A DNA stretch of 40,319 bases from an uncultured Bacteroidales bacterium. GTDB taxonomy: Bacteria; Bacteroidota; Bacteroidia; Bacteroidales; P3. The notes beneath the pieces were generated by a model, which made no database searches, had not been told where the DNA came from, and worked only from the letters and a program-made list of their open reading frames with translations. The position numbers and the translations under genes are program-made. Shown piece after piece: positions 8,501 to 16,949 of the stretch. Position 1 is the first letter of the stretch. Each line of letters opens with the position of its first letter. The DNA is taken from contig ONUE01000010.1 of NCBI GenBank assembly GCA_900320975.1, positions 1 through 40,319 of the forward strand. Reading direction: 5' to 3'.

Positions 8501-8517
8501 TATCGCTGTTCGCGATA
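8501..8517 (-). terminator. Small hairpin after the AraC-type regulator gene
   Basis: A 6-bp stem TATCGC/GCGATA with a 5-nt loop lies 7 bases past the stop at 8524. A second G/C-rich partly palindromic stretch (about 8463-8493, CGAGAAACCC then GGGGGCCCCTCG) follows. No clear U tract, so a terminator role is only possible. Confidence 0.35.
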
Positions 8518-8523
8518 ATGAAA

Positions 8524-10302
8524 CTATTCTTGCTGCTTCTCCTCGCGGAAGTTCGTGGGAGTCAGTGCGTAGCGCTCCTTGAAGTTGTGCGCAAAGGTGA
8601 TGTTGCTGGCGAAGCCACTGGCCATAGCCACCTCGGTGATGCTCATCTCGGGGTGCTCCACGAGCAGTTTGGCACCGTGTAACAGTCTGAGTTCGTTGAT
8701 GAAGGAGGCCAGCGACGTATACTGGCTGCCTTTAGAGAAGGCGGCACCGATGCTCTCCTTCGACAGGTGCAGGCGGTCCATCAGCTGCTGACGGCTGAAC
8801 TGGGGGGTCAAGTACAGCTGCTCCTCCACGATGAGGGCGCGCAGATGCTCGAATAGCTCGCTGTCGCTCATCTCCTCGGGCGTGGCAGCCGCCACGTTGA
8901 CAGGCTGTTGGGTTGCCATTTCTTTGTCAAAGGCTTTCTCGGCGTTCAGTTTATGGAACTTCTCCTCATACGCTATCCTGTCGGTGATCTCCTTGGCGAG
9001 CACGGCGTTCTTCTTGTGGATATAGAGGAGCTGCCGTATTAGCAGTATCACGAAGACGGCCACCACTATCACCGTGAAACCCAGCGACAAGGCTATGATG
9101 CCCCAGCGGTTCCTGGCGGCCTCGGCGCGCTCAGTGTTGAGGCGCTCTTCCTGCAGCTTGTAGCGCGAGGCGTACTCGTGGGCTTTGCTCTCCTGCAACT
9201 GCTTGTTCAGCAGGTCTCTCAGCTCGGCATAGCGTTGCCAGTAGCCTACTGCTGCCGTGCTGTTGCCCATGGCCTTGGCGGCAATGGCGCGGCCTCGCAG
9301 TATGTCGGCGTAGTCGCCGTTGAGGGTGTCGGCACCCATCTGCGCCGTCACTTCGTTGTAGGTGGCCAGCATCTTGTCGTAGTCACCCAGCAGACACCAG
9401 GTCGGCGCAATGAACTGGCGGCCATAGAGTGTGTGTCCATAGGTGCTTTTCTCGAAGAGCGCAAGATAATACCTGGCGGAGTCGGTCTTGTCTGCGCGCG
9501 AAGCGTAGGCATGTGCCATATATCCCTGAGCCTGTGCTGTGTAGTAGTCGCAGTAGCTCTCGCGGTCCTCGTCGTTGTCTTGCAGGCGGTAGGAGTTGGC
9601 GGTATAGTCGGCATGGTTCTGGCGGTAGTCGCTGAGAATGTTCACTATATGCTGAGCCAGCGGTATCACTTCCTCTTCATGGCCGAGCTTGCGCAGCACC
9701 TTTATCTTGCTCTTGAGGGCTATGATGCAGGCGTCCATCTCGTCGGTCTTGCGCTGTCCGTCGAGGCTGGCGATCACCCTGTTGAGCTTGTCGATACCTT
9801 TCTCTTTGTCACCCAGCTCCACGAGCAATACACCCATCCCGGCCTCGGTGCGCAGTGCCTCGGTCTCTCTGCCCTGGCGGCGGCACAGGTCGGCCTTCTC
9901 GGTGGTCCAGCGCAGACACTGCTCGTAGTTGTCCTGTTGGCGCGTGGTGTTGGCCAGCAGGTCGAGCACTACCTCGCGGTTGTCGGGGTCATGGACATAG
10001 TCGCTAATCATCAAGCCCTCAAGCATCTGGCGTGCAGTGTCGAGGTCCTGCATGCTGTTCGACTGGCTGTAGACCTTGGCCTTGAGCAGGGTGGCGAGGT
10101 CGTCGTCGACGTTGCCCATGAGGCGCGCCGAGTCGATAATCAGCAGAGCCCTCTCGGGGTCCTGGTCGTATATCTCCATGGCCGCCTCGGCGGTGTAGAG
10201 CGTGTCAGAGGTCTGTGCCTCGCGACCGTCCTTGTCGCCGCCACCGGCACAACCGGTTGCTACGATGGCCAATAAACATATAAGATGCCTAATCTTACGC
10301 AC
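8524..10302 (-). CDS. Membrane-anchored TPR/AraC-type transcriptional regulator with lipobox
   Basis: A 592-residue one-component regulator. The N-terminus is a signal sequence with a lipobox-like VATGC (Cys about residue 18). Residues about 35-390 form an all-helical TPR-like region (for example SARYYLALFEKSTYG and AVGYWQRYAELRD). One membrane helix at about 400-425 is followed by a coiled linker. A C-terminal AraC/XylS HTH domain (about 490-592) contains FSRQQLMDRLHLSKES and ITEVAMASGFASNITFAHNFK. Such hybrids are known in Bacteroidales and sense envelope signals. The start codon is GTG at 10300-10302. The next genes on the same strand, a membrane microprotein and lipoprotein behind an inverted repeat, are candidate targets. 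A true lipid anchor plus a membrane helix would be unusual; the lipobox may instead be part of a cleaved or retained signal. Confidence 0.82.
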   Translation of the reverse strand: MRKIRHLICLLAIVATGCAGGGDKDGREAQTSDTLYTAEAAMEIYDQDPERALLIIDSARLMGNVDDDLATLLKAKVYSQSNSMQDLDTARQMLEGLMISDYVHDPDNREVVLDLLANTTRQQDNYEQCLRWTTEKADLCRRQGRETEALRTEAGMGVLLVELGDKEKGIDKLNRVIASLDGQRKTDEMDACIIALKSKIKVLRKLGHEEEVIPLAQHIVNILSDYRQNHADYTANSYRLQDNDEDRESYCDYYTAQAQGYMAHAYASRADKTDSARYYLALFEKSTYGHTLYGRQFIAPTWCLLGDYDKMLATYNEVTAQMGADTLNGDYADILRGRAIAAKAMGNSTAAVGYWQRYAELRDLLNKQLQESKAHEYASRYKLQEERLNTERAEAARNRWGIIALSLGFTVIVVAVFVILLIRQLLYIHKKNAVLAKEITDRIAYEEKFHKLNAEKAFDKEMATQQPVNVAAATPEEMSDSELFEHLRALIVEEQLYLTPQFSRQQLMDRLHLSKESIGAAFSKGSQYTSLASFINELRLLHGAKLLVEHPEMSITEVAMASGFASNITFAHNFKERYALTPTNFREEKQQE

Positions 10303-10345
10303 TTTACGGGCTATTGCGTTATCCTCGAGGGTGGCAGTTTTTTCG

Positions 10346-12193
10346 TTATTCGCAGAACTTTATGTCCTTCACGTTGAGCTGTATCTCGGTCTTGCCGCGC
10401 CAGTAGTTCTCCTCCAGCTGGTAGCAGAGGTCGAATCGCTCGCCACGCTGCATGCCTTTCAGGGCTTCGCCCATCTGGAAGGCAATGGCGGGGTAGGGTG
10501 CCGAGCGCTCCGTCATCGGGATGGCGTTGAACTTGAGGTGGTTGGTGCCCACGATGCGGGCGTTGCCGGTGTCCACCAGCTCGCGACTCACGAAGACCGG
10601 CACGTTGTTCTCCGGCCCGAAGGGGGCGAACTGCTTGAGTATGCGCAGGAACTTCGGCGTGATCTGCGAGAAGCCTATCTCGGCATCCACCTCAATCTCA
10701 GGCACTATCTCCTCGGTGCCTATGCTCTCGCGCACAAGCTGCTCCAGGCGCTCCACAAAGGCTTTCATGTTCTCCTTCTTCAGGCTCACGCCGGCGGCAC
10801 TCTTGTGACCGCCGAAGTGCTCCAGCAGGTCGGCGCACTTCTCCAGTGCCTCGTGCATGTCGAATTCCTTGAGCGAGCGTGCCGACCCAGTGATGAGGCC
10901 GTCGCTGCCCTCGGTGAACACTATGGCGGGCTTGTTGTAGGCTTCCACGATGCGGCTGGCCACGATGCCCACCACGCCGCGGTGCCAACCCGGGTCGTAG
11001 AGCACCAGCGACTGGCGTCCGACGTAGAAGGGGTCTTTGTCGATGCGCCTCTTGGCCTCCTCGGTGGCCGCCGTGTCGAGGTCCTTGCGCTCCATGTTGT
11101 AGCTGTTGATGTCGTCAGCCAGCTGGCGCGCTATGGAGGGGTCCTCGGTGAGCATCAGGCGCACGCTGTCGAAGGCCGACCGTATGCGGCCGGCGGCGTT
11201 GATGCGCGGCCCTATGAGGAAGACGAGGTCGCTTATCGTGAGTTCCTTCTCGAAGTATCCGGCTTTCTTGTCGGCCTGGGCCGCCGTGCCGTCGCCTTCG
11301 GTCTGCTCGGCACGTCGTTTGTCGACGTGGCCGTAGCGCAGTATAGCCTCGATGCCGGGACGCGGCTTGGTGTTGAGCACCCGCAGGCCGAAGAAGGCCA
11401 GCACGCGGTTCTCGCCCATGATGGGCACTATGTCGCTCGCTATGCTCACGGCCACGAGGTCCAGATATTTCAGCAATCGCAGCTTGAGCTCTTCCTGGCG
11501 CTGACGGCGTCCGGCGTCGAGCTGCTCGGGCATGTCGCACAGGCGCACGCCGAGGCGCTCCTCGAGGTGAGCCTCCACTATCTTGAAGCCTATGCCACAG
11601 CCGCTAAGCTCCTTGTAGGGGTACGGGCAGTCACCCTGCTTGGGGTCCAGCACAGCCACCGCGCGCGGCACCTCGTCGCCAGGCAGGTGGTGGTCGCCGA
11701 TGATGAAGTCGATGCCGCGCTCCTTGGCATAGTCCACCTGCTCCATGGCCTTGATGCCACAGTCGAGGGCTATCATCAGCTTCACGCCCGTCTCGTGGGC
11801 GTAGTCGATGCCCTGATAGGAGATGCCATAGCCCTCGCGCTCGCGGTCGGGCACATAAAAGTCGATATTACGGTCAAGCTCCTTGAAATAGGAGTAGACC
11901 AGCGCTACGGCCGACGTACCGTCGACGTCGTAGTCGCCGTAAACCATGATACGTTCCTGTTTTCGTATAGCCTCGTTGATGCGGTCTATCGCCTGTCTCA
12001 TGCCCTTCATCAGGAAGGGGTCGTGTATCTGGTCGAGTCCCGGACGGAAGAATTTTCGCGCCTCTTCAAACGTCGTTATACCACGCTCTACAAGCAGTGT
12101 GGCGATTATTCGGTCTACACCCAGCGAAGCAGCAAGTTTGTCAACAGTCTCTAAATCATAGTTTTTGTTGATTAACCAATGTTTTTCTTTCAT
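10346..12193 (-). CDS. recJ: Single-stranded-DNA-specific exonuclease RecJ
   Basis: A 615-residue cytoplasmic DHH-family nuclease, slightly longer than the common 570-580. Motif I GDYDVDGTSA is at about 86-95 and the DHH motif (GDHH) at about 166-169, both metal-binding. The DHHA1 region has FGGHKSAAGVSL. The C-terminal OB-like part includes FAPFGPENNVPVF and ends with an EIQLNVKDIKF strand. RecJ degrades ssDNA 5' to 3' in mismatch repair and RecF-type recombination. It starts at ATG 12191-12193, about 100 bases downstream of the 11-bp CpG array, and ends 43 bases before the AraC-type regulator, which may be co-transcribed. Confidence 0.97.
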   Translation of the reverse strand: MKEKHWLINKNYDLETVDKLAASLGVDRIIATLLVERGITTFEEARKFFRPGLDQIHDPFLMKGMRQAIDRINEAIRKQERIMVYGDYDVDGTSAVALVYSYFKELDRNIDFYVPDREREGYGISYQGIDYAHETGVKLMIALDCGIKAMEQVDYAKERGIDFIIGDHHLPGDEVPRAVAVLDPKQGDCPYPYKELSGCGIGFKIVEAHLEERLGVRLCDMPEQLDAGRRQRQEELKLRLLKYLDLVAVSIASDIVPIMGENRVLAFFGLRVLNTKPRPGIEAILRYGHVDKRRAEQTEGDGTAAQADKKAGYFEKELTISDLVFLIGPRINAAGRIRSAFDSVRLMLTEDPSIARQLADDINSYNMERKDLDTAATEEAKRRIDKDPFYVGRQSLVLYDPGWHRGVVGIVASRIVEAYNKPAIVFTEGSDGLITGSARSLKEFDMHEALEKCADLLEHFGGHKSAAGVSLKKENMKAFVERLEQLVRESIGTEEIVPEIEVDAEIGFSQITPKFLRILKQFAPFGPENNVPVFVSRELVDTGNARIVGTNHLKFNAIPMTERSAPYPAIAFQMGEALKGMQRGERFDLCYQLEENYWRGKTEIQLNVKDIKFCE

Positions 12194-12292
12194 ATTTTTC
12201 TGGCCGTAAAATTACGACTTTTTTTTTAAATACGCGTATTTTTTTTCAAAATGCGTAAAAAAAGTCCCACCTCTCCCCACATTCTCCCACTC

Positions 12293-12426
12293 TTGTCCGG
12301 CCCCTCTCCGTCTGTTCTACGGTTGTTCTACGGTTGTTTAACGGTTGTTTAACGACTATAAACCGTTAAACAACCGTTAAACAACCGTAGAACAGTCGGA
12401 CCGGGGGCGGAGGGGATGCGGAGAGG
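12293..12426. repeat. 11-bp-period CpG array with 31-bp perfect inverted repeat (element A)
   Basis: Twelve CpG steps at 12298, 12309, 12320, 12331, 12342, 12353, 12364, 12375, 12386, 12397, 12408 and 12419 are spaced exactly 11 bp apart. Units on the left read TGTTCTACGGT and TGTTTAACGGT; on the right they are the reverse complements ACCGTTAAACA and ACCGTAGAACA. The arms 12324-12354 and 12364-12394 are perfectly complementary (31 bp) around a 9-nt loop. Outer left units are pyrimidine-rich, outer right units purine-rich. The array ends at 12426, directly against the stop codon of the ABC permease. Between it and recJ (12194-12290) I see only AT-rich DNA with a palindrome at 12228-12241 and a pyrimidine-rich lead-in, and no gene. 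Confidence 0.93.
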
Positions 12427-13683
12427 CTACACTATGCGGCGGCGGTAGGTGCGGGCGGCGAGGAGTGCGGCGGCGGCGGCGAAGAGGAGCAGCAGGGCTG
12501 CTGCTGCGGCGACCTGCCAGAGGGGCAGCCCGAAGGGTAGGCGCAGCATGGCGGCCACGGGGGCCGTGAAGGGGATGACGGTGAGCCAGCCGGCCAATGC
12601 TCCCGCTGGGGCGCGCAGCACGAGGGGTGCCAGGGCGAGGGCCAGCAGCAGGGGCGAGCCCACGAGGAGCGCCCACTGGGTGGCGTCGGCTTCTGCATCG
12701 AGGCGTGCGGCGATGGCGGCGAGCAGGGCTCCGTAGAGCAGGTAGCCCAGCAGGAAGAAGAGCACGAAGGCTCCGGCGACCACGGGCAGCTGTATGGCGG
12801 CGAGGCCTTGCACGGTCTGGTCCACCAGCTGCACGGGGGCGTTGTACTGTGCCGTCGCCGCCTCGCCTTTGGTGGCGAAGCTGTGCATCTGCTGTTCGGC
12901 GCGGGCTTGCTCGAAGAGCGTGGGGTTGGCGGCCTGCACGCCGGCTATGGCTGCCGCCGTGAGGGAGACCCAGAGGATGAGCTGCAGCATGGCCGTGAGG
13001 GCCACGCCGGCCACCTTGCCGGCCAGCAGCTGTACGGGCCGCACCGAGGTGGCCACTATCTCGGCCACGCGGTTGTGGCGCTCTTCCTGTACGGCGCGCA
13101 CCACCTGGGCTCCGAAGAGCAGCAGCGCCAGGGCTATGACGACGGCCAGCGCCACGGCCACGACGGCCTTCACCTGCAGGTGGCTCTCGTGACCGGTGGC
13201 GGCGTCGCTGGTGCGAAGCCTTAGGTGGGTGGTTTCCACGGAGCGGAAGATAGAGGGGTCTACCTCATAGACATCCTCGAGGATGGCGTTGCGGAGGAGG
13301 TTCTGCAGCTGTGCGTCGACGGCGCTCTGCACGGCGGGCGACGGCGGTATGCCGCGGTAGTAGAGGAACGCGTCGTGCGGTATGGTGGTCTCGCGCATGG
13401 GTATGAAGAGCACGAGGTCGTGGCTACCGGCCTCACGATGTGCATATTCGAGGCTTGGCATAGGCTTGAAGGCCAGCTCGTCGGTGGACACCAGGCCGTT
13501 CTGGAACAGGCCTGACTGGTCGGCGACGAGCACCGTGGTGCGCTCGGCGGCCTGCCGTGCGGCGATGACGGGCAGGGCGTAGAACAGTGCGAGGACGGCT
13601 GGGACCGCGAGGGTGAGCACCCAGAAGGCGGGGCGCCGCAGCCGCAGGCGGCATTCGCGGGCTATAATGAGCAAGGTTTTCAT
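12427..13683 (-). CDS. ABC transporter permease (NatB-like, ABC-2 type)
   Basis: A 418-residue membrane protein of the ABC-2/NatB type. It has an N-terminal helix after MKTLLIIARECRLRLRRP, a large extracytoplasmic segment (about 45-165), and five further helices in the C-terminal half, including AVVAVALAVVIALALLLFGA and PVVAGAFVLFFLLGYLLYG. The start at 13683 gives an ATGA overlap with the ATPase stop; an upstream in-frame ATG at 13704 is less likely. Co-encoded with the ATPase and the vWA protein. NatAB systems export sodium, but substrate cannot be told here. The stop codon abuts the 11-bp array. Very GC-rich and Ala/Leu-rich. Confidence 0.88.
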   Translation of the reverse strand: MKTLLIIARECRLRLRRPAFWVLTLAVPAVLALFYALPVIAARQAAERTTVLVADQSGLFQNGLVSTDELAFKPMPSLEYAHREAGSHDLVLFIPMRETTIPHDAFLYYRGIPPSPAVQSAVDAQLQNLLRNAILEDVYEVDPSIFRSVETTHLRLRTSDAATGHESHLQVKAVVAVALAVVIALALLLFGAQVVRAVQEERHNRVAEIVATSVRPVQLLAGKVAGVALTAMLQLILWVSLTAAAIAGVQAANPTLFEQARAEQQMHSFATKGEAATAQYNAPVQLVDQTVQGLAAIQLPVVAGAFVLFFLLGYLLYGALLAAIAARLDAEADATQWALLVGSPLLLALALAPLVLRAPAGALAGWLTVIPFTAPVAAMLRLPFGLPLWQVAAAAALLLLFAAAAALLAARTYRRRIV

Positions 13684-14291
13684 AGGCGTATGGTTTTGTC
13701 GCACAGGTCGGCGGCGGCCTGCAGGTTATGGGTGGAGAGGATGATGGCGGTGCCTTGTGAGCGGAGCGTGGAGAGCGAGGTGCGGAGAACGGCGGCGTTG
13801 TCGGCGTCGAAGCCCGAGAAGGGCTCGTCGAGGATGAGCAGACGGGGGCTGTGGGCCACGCTGACGGCGAACTGCAGGCGCTGCTGCATGCCCTTGCTGA
13901 GCTTGCGCACGGGCGTGTTCCACCACTCCTCCATGCCGAGGGTGGCGAACCAGCGCTTGGCGGACTCCTCGGCCTCGCGGCGCGAGAGGCCTTTGAGGCG
14001 CAGGAGATAGAGGGCCTGTTCGCCAACGCGCATATTGCGGTAGAGGCCGCGCTCCTCGGGGAGGTAGCCTATGTGGCGCAGGTCGTCCTGCACGAGGGGG
14101 TGGCCGTCGAAGAGTACGCTGCCCTCGTCGGCGACGAGGAGGCGCGTGATGATGCGCAGCAGGGTGGTCTTGCCGGCGCCGTTGTTGCCGAGGAGGGCGA
14201 CGGCTTCGCCGCTGTCGACAGTGAAGCAGACGTTGTCGAGCACGCGGTGCTCGCCGAAAGCCTTGCTGATGTGGTCTACCTGTAATATCAT
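13680..14291 (-). CDS. ABC transporter ATP-binding protein, short form
   Basis: A 203-residue ATPase with Walker A GNNGAGKTT (about 35-43), Q-loop region GYLPEERGLY, signature LSKGMQQRLQ, Walker B LLILDEP, D-loop SGFDADN and H-loop STHN. The fold ends soon after the H-loop at CDKTIRL, so the regulatory C-terminal region of NatA-type ATPases (usually about 300 residues) is missing. The stop overlaps the permease start by 4 bases and its start overlaps the vWA gene stop by 4 bases, so the three are translationally coupled. The partner permease is the NatB-like protein; substrate unknown. Confidence 0.92.
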   Translation of the reverse strand: MILQVDHISKAFGEHRVLDNVCFTVDSGEAVALLGNNGAGKTTLLRIITRLLVADEGSVLFDGHPLVQDDLRHIGYLPEERGLYRNMRVGEQALYLLRLKGLSRREAEESAKRWFATLGMEEWWNTPVRKLSKGMQQRLQFAVSVAHSPRLLILDEPFSGFDADNAAVLRTSLSTLRSQGTAIILSTHNLQAAADLCDKTIRL

Positions 14292-16297
14292 AGCGGTTTG
14301 CGGTTAGCAGTTAATTTGAGGATTGCTGTCTCGGCGGCGAGGGCTGCCAGGGCGATGAGGATGCAGAGCCACCAGAGGCTGTGGCCTCCTTCGCGGGCAC
14401 GCAGGGTGTCGCCGAGGTGGCGTCCGGCATTGGCCACGACGCTGTAGCCGTCGCGGTCTTCGATGGCGTCGGCCACTTCGCCGGGCGTGAGGAACTCCAT
14501 GAGCGACTCGCGGCGCGGGTGGTTGAAGGCGAGGTGCTCGTCGCCGAGGCTGTAGATGCCGGCCTCGGTGAGCTCACCGTGCGGCACCAGCATGTAGCGG
14601 TCGCCCACGCGGCGCACGTCGGGGAGAGTGGAGAGTGGAGAGTGGAGAGCGGAGAGTTGGGGTGGGGTGTTGAGGTCGTAGGTGCCTTGCAGCACTATAG
14701 GGTCGCCGGAGCCGAGGGTGTGGCAGGGGACCGGCTGCGGACGGCTGTAGAGGGCCATATTGTAGAGCGTGGGCACGAAGAGCGCCTGGTTGACGAGGTC
14801 GGTGCACTCGTCGCGCAACGGCGCAGAGAAGATGTACACGCGGCCCGCACCCGTGGGGGAGACGCTAAGCAGGCTGCTGCCGTCGGCGAGGGAGATGATG
14901 GAGGTGAGGGGAGAGAGCAGTGCGGCGATACTCTGGTAGTGGGCGTGGACGAGAGGGAGCTCCATCTCGTCGCTGGTGGCGCTGAAGACGCCGCGGTAGA
15001 GGCTGTTGCCGTAGTCGACGGCTTTGGCGCGCACGGTGTTGGCGGACCAGCCGCTAAGCGTGATGCCTATGCCGGGGAGCTCCACGCGGGGCTGGCCGGG
15101 CTTGGGAATGAAGAGCAGGGTGCCGCCGTCGTTGACCCATGCCGCCAGCTGCTGTGCTTCGCCGGAGGGCAGGTCGTTGACCTCGTCGAGGACTATGAAG
15201 CTGATGTCGGCGAGTGTCGACGGCAGGTGCTGTGCTGTGCGGCGTATGACGGTGCTGTCGTCGGCGAAGAGACGTGCCAGCCATTCGTTGGGGGTGCCTC
15301 CGGTGAGCTCCAGCATGGTGGTGCTCTCGCCCACGAGGAGCGCGAAGTGGTAGCTGTCGTCGAAAGTGACGGGGTAGTCCTCTATGGTGACACTGCCGTC
15401 GAGCCATCCGGCGCTGTCGGTGGCGAAGCGCAACGGAACTTTGGCGGCGCCGCCGGCGGGCACGTCGACGGTGGCCAGCGCGCGCTCGTGGCCGCCGACG
15501 AGGAGCTTCAGCGGCACCTTCTCGGCGTCGTGGCTGCCGCTGTTGTGCACAGTGACCTCCACGGCTACGCTGCCGCCCTTGAAGTAAGCCGGAGCGTCGA
15601 GGACGAGGGTGTCGATGAACAGGTTGTCGGCTTCGGTGCCCTGTAGGGGTACGAAGGTTATGTCGGAGAGGCTGTCGGCAGGCAGCGCGTCGAAGTCGGC
15701 GGCGCTGCGCTGGAAGTCGCTGATGATGTAGGCATGGCGGTTGGCGGCGCCGCTGGAGGCCATGAAGGAGAGCTGACGGCGTACCACGTCGGAGAGTAGC
15801 GGCGATGCCGCCGAGGGCTTGACGGCGTCGAGGGCGTCGAGGAACTCGTCGCGGCTGAGCCACCGCATCTGCACGCCGGAGAGGTCGGCGGTGAGGAGCT
15901 GGTAGCGGTCGCCGACACCGTAGGCGGTGACGAGTTCGCGGGCTTTGCGCACCCCCTCGTCGATGAGGCTGCCCTGCTGGGAGGCGCTCTCCATGCTGAA
16001 GGTGTTGTCGATGAAGACGCTGACGACGGTGTTGCCGCTGCGCGTGGTGCTTTCGCGGTTGGGGATGACGGGGTGTGCGAAGGCCAGCACGAGGAAGACT
16101 ATGGCGAGGATGCGCAGTGCGAGGAGCAGCCAGCGGCGCAGGTTGCTGGTGCGGCGGCTCTCGGTGTGGAGCTCCTGCAGGCGCGCCACATTGCTGAAGT
16201 ACACCGTGCGGTAGCGGTGGAAATTGAGCAGGTGCACGGCGATGGGGATGAGCACTGCCAGAAGGCCCCAGAGGAATGCAGGATTGGTGAAGATCAT
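14288..16297 (-). CDS. BatA-domain/vWA membrane protein
   Basis: A 669-residue protein. The N-terminal BatA domain (about 1-80) has FTNPAFLWGLLAVLIPIAVH, VYFSNV and a second helix. A vWA-like domain follows with DNTFS at the MIDAS position (DxTxS rather than DxSxS). A long extracytoplasmic middle part contains Ig-like segments such as VAVEVTVHNSGSHDAEKV. A final helix, LWWLCILIALAALAAETAIL, lies near the C-terminus. Such proteins are widespread in Bacteroidota and function is poorly defined; some belong to MoxR/Bat systems, but no MoxR gene is present here. A 7-bp tandem repeat (14624-14658) lies in frame and encodes a Leu/Ser/His/Pro stretch. Overlaps the ATPase by 4 bases; nth is 10 bases upstream. 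Confidence 0.85.
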   Translation of the reverse strand: MIFTNPAFLWGLLAVLIPIAVHLLNFHRYRTVYFSNVARLQELHTESRRTSNLRRWLLLALRILAIVFLVLAFAHPVIPNRESTTRSGNTVVSVFIDNTFSMESASQQGSLIDEGVRKARELVTAYGVGDRYQLLTADLSGVQMRWLSRDEFLDALDAVKPSAASPLLSDVVRRQLSFMASSGAANRHAYIISDFQRSAADFDALPADSLSDITFVPLQGTEADNLFIDTLVLDAPAYFKGGSVAVEVTVHNSGSHDAEKVPLKLLVGGHERALATVDVPAGGAAKVPLRFATDSAGWLDGSVTIEDYPVTFDDSYHFALLVGESTTMLELTGGTPNEWLARLFADDSTVIRRTAQHLPSTLADISFIVLDEVNDLPSGEAQQLAAWVNDGGTLLFIPKPGQPRVELPGIGITLSGWSANTVRAKAVDYGNSLYRGVFSATSDEMELPLVHAHYQSIAALLSPLTSIISLADGSSLLSVSPTGAGRVYIFSAPLRDECTDLVNQALFVPTLYNMALYSRPQPVPCHTLGSGDPIVLQGTYDLNTPPQLSALHSPLSTLPDVRRVGDRYMLVPHGELTEAGIYSLGDEHLAFNHPRRESLMEFLTPGEVADAIEDRDGYSVVANAGRHLGDTLRAREGGHSLWWLCILIALAALAAETAILKLTANRKPL
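14624..14658. repeat. Five 7-bp tandem repeats inside the vWA gene
   Basis: Units GAGAGTG (three), GAGAGCG and GAGAGTT, contiguous on the + strand. Because 7 is not a multiple of 3, the reading frame rotates and yields LSALHSPLSTL on the - strand. Loss or gain of one unit would shift the frame. The same motif recurs at 39759-39790. Confidence 0.9.
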
Positions 16298-16307
16298 AGC
16301 GTGCGGT

Positions 16308-16949
16308 TTAAGTGTGAGGTGTTATGTTATGGCGGCAGATGTCGGCAAGTCCGCAACTGTCGCACTTGGGCTTGCGGGCCTGGCAGACGTAGCGGCCGTG
16401 GAGGATGAGCCAGTGGTGCGCTTTGGGCAGCAGCTCGGCGGGGATGTGCTTCACAAGCTCGCGCTCGGTGTTCAAAGGTGTCTTTGAGTTGTTGGTGAGC
16501 CCTATGCGGTTGGCCACGCGGAAGACGTGGGTGTCCACCGGCATGGCGGGCTGCTCGAAGACCACGGCGGCCACCACGTTGGCGGTCTTGCGCCCCACAC
16601 CCGGCAGGCGCTGCAGGGCGTCGATGTCGGAAGGTACCATGCCGCCGTATTCGTCGCGCAGCATGCGCGCCAGTCCGGCGAGATGGCGGCTCTTGTTGTG
16701 GGGGTATGATACCGAGTGGATGTACTCGAAGAGCTGCTCCTCGCTGGCTTCGGCCATGCTGGCGGCATCGGGGTAGGCGGCGAAGAGGGCGGGCGTCACC
16801 ATGTTGACGCGCTTGTCGGTGCATTGCGCCGAGAGCACCACGGCCACCAGCAGCTGGAACGGCGTGCTGTAGTGCAGCTCGGTCTCGGCTACCGGCATCA
16901 TCTGCTCGAAGCGGGCAATCACTTCATTGTATCTGTCTTGTATCTTCAT
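16308..16949 (-). CDS. nth: Endonuclease III (DNA glycosylase/AP lyase)
   Basis: A 213-residue base-excision repair enzyme removing oxidised pyrimidines. The HhH motif LPGVGRKTANVV contains the catalytic Lys, and PVDTHVFRVANR contains the catalytic Asp. The C-terminal 4Fe-4S loop is complete with C-X6-C-X2-C-X5-C spacing (CQARKPKCDSCGLADIC). Full length for the family. Its ATG overlaps the stop of the upstream EEP gene by 4 bases, and the vWA gene starts 10 bases after its stop, so a repair gene sits inside an otherwise envelope-related operon. Confidence 0.97.
   Translation of the reverse strand: MKIQDRYNEVIARFEQMMPVAETELHYSTPFQLLVAVVLSAQCTDKRVNMVTPALFAAYPDAASMAEASEEQLFEYIHSVSYPHNKSRHLAGLARMLRDEYGGMVPSDIDALQRLPGVGRKTANVVAAVVFEQPAMPVDTHVFRVANRIGLTNNSKTPLNTERELVKHIPAELLPKAHHWLILHGRYVCQARKPKCDSCGLADICRHNITPHT

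Noticed and set aside
10202..12154. 650-codon open frame on the + strand across recJ
   Set aside because: RecJ motifs on the - strand are complete; the + strand product is low-complexity Val/His/Leu-rich with no recognisable domain.
12228..12241. Perfect 14-bp palindrome AAATACGCGTATTT upstream of recJ
   Set aside because: Could be an operator, but it lies in very AT-rich DNA with no second clear copy; AAATACGCG near 7309 is not palindromic. Not strong enough to call.
12324..12394. Plain intrinsic terminator for the ABC permease operon
   Set aside because: The stem is far longer than needed, is part of a wider 11-bp periodic array, lacks a U tract, and its relative at 22700 lies between divergent genes. 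A terminating side effect is not excluded.
12293..12426. CRISPR array
   Set aside because: Units are 11 bp with no spacers of 25-40 bp, and no cas genes are present in the window.
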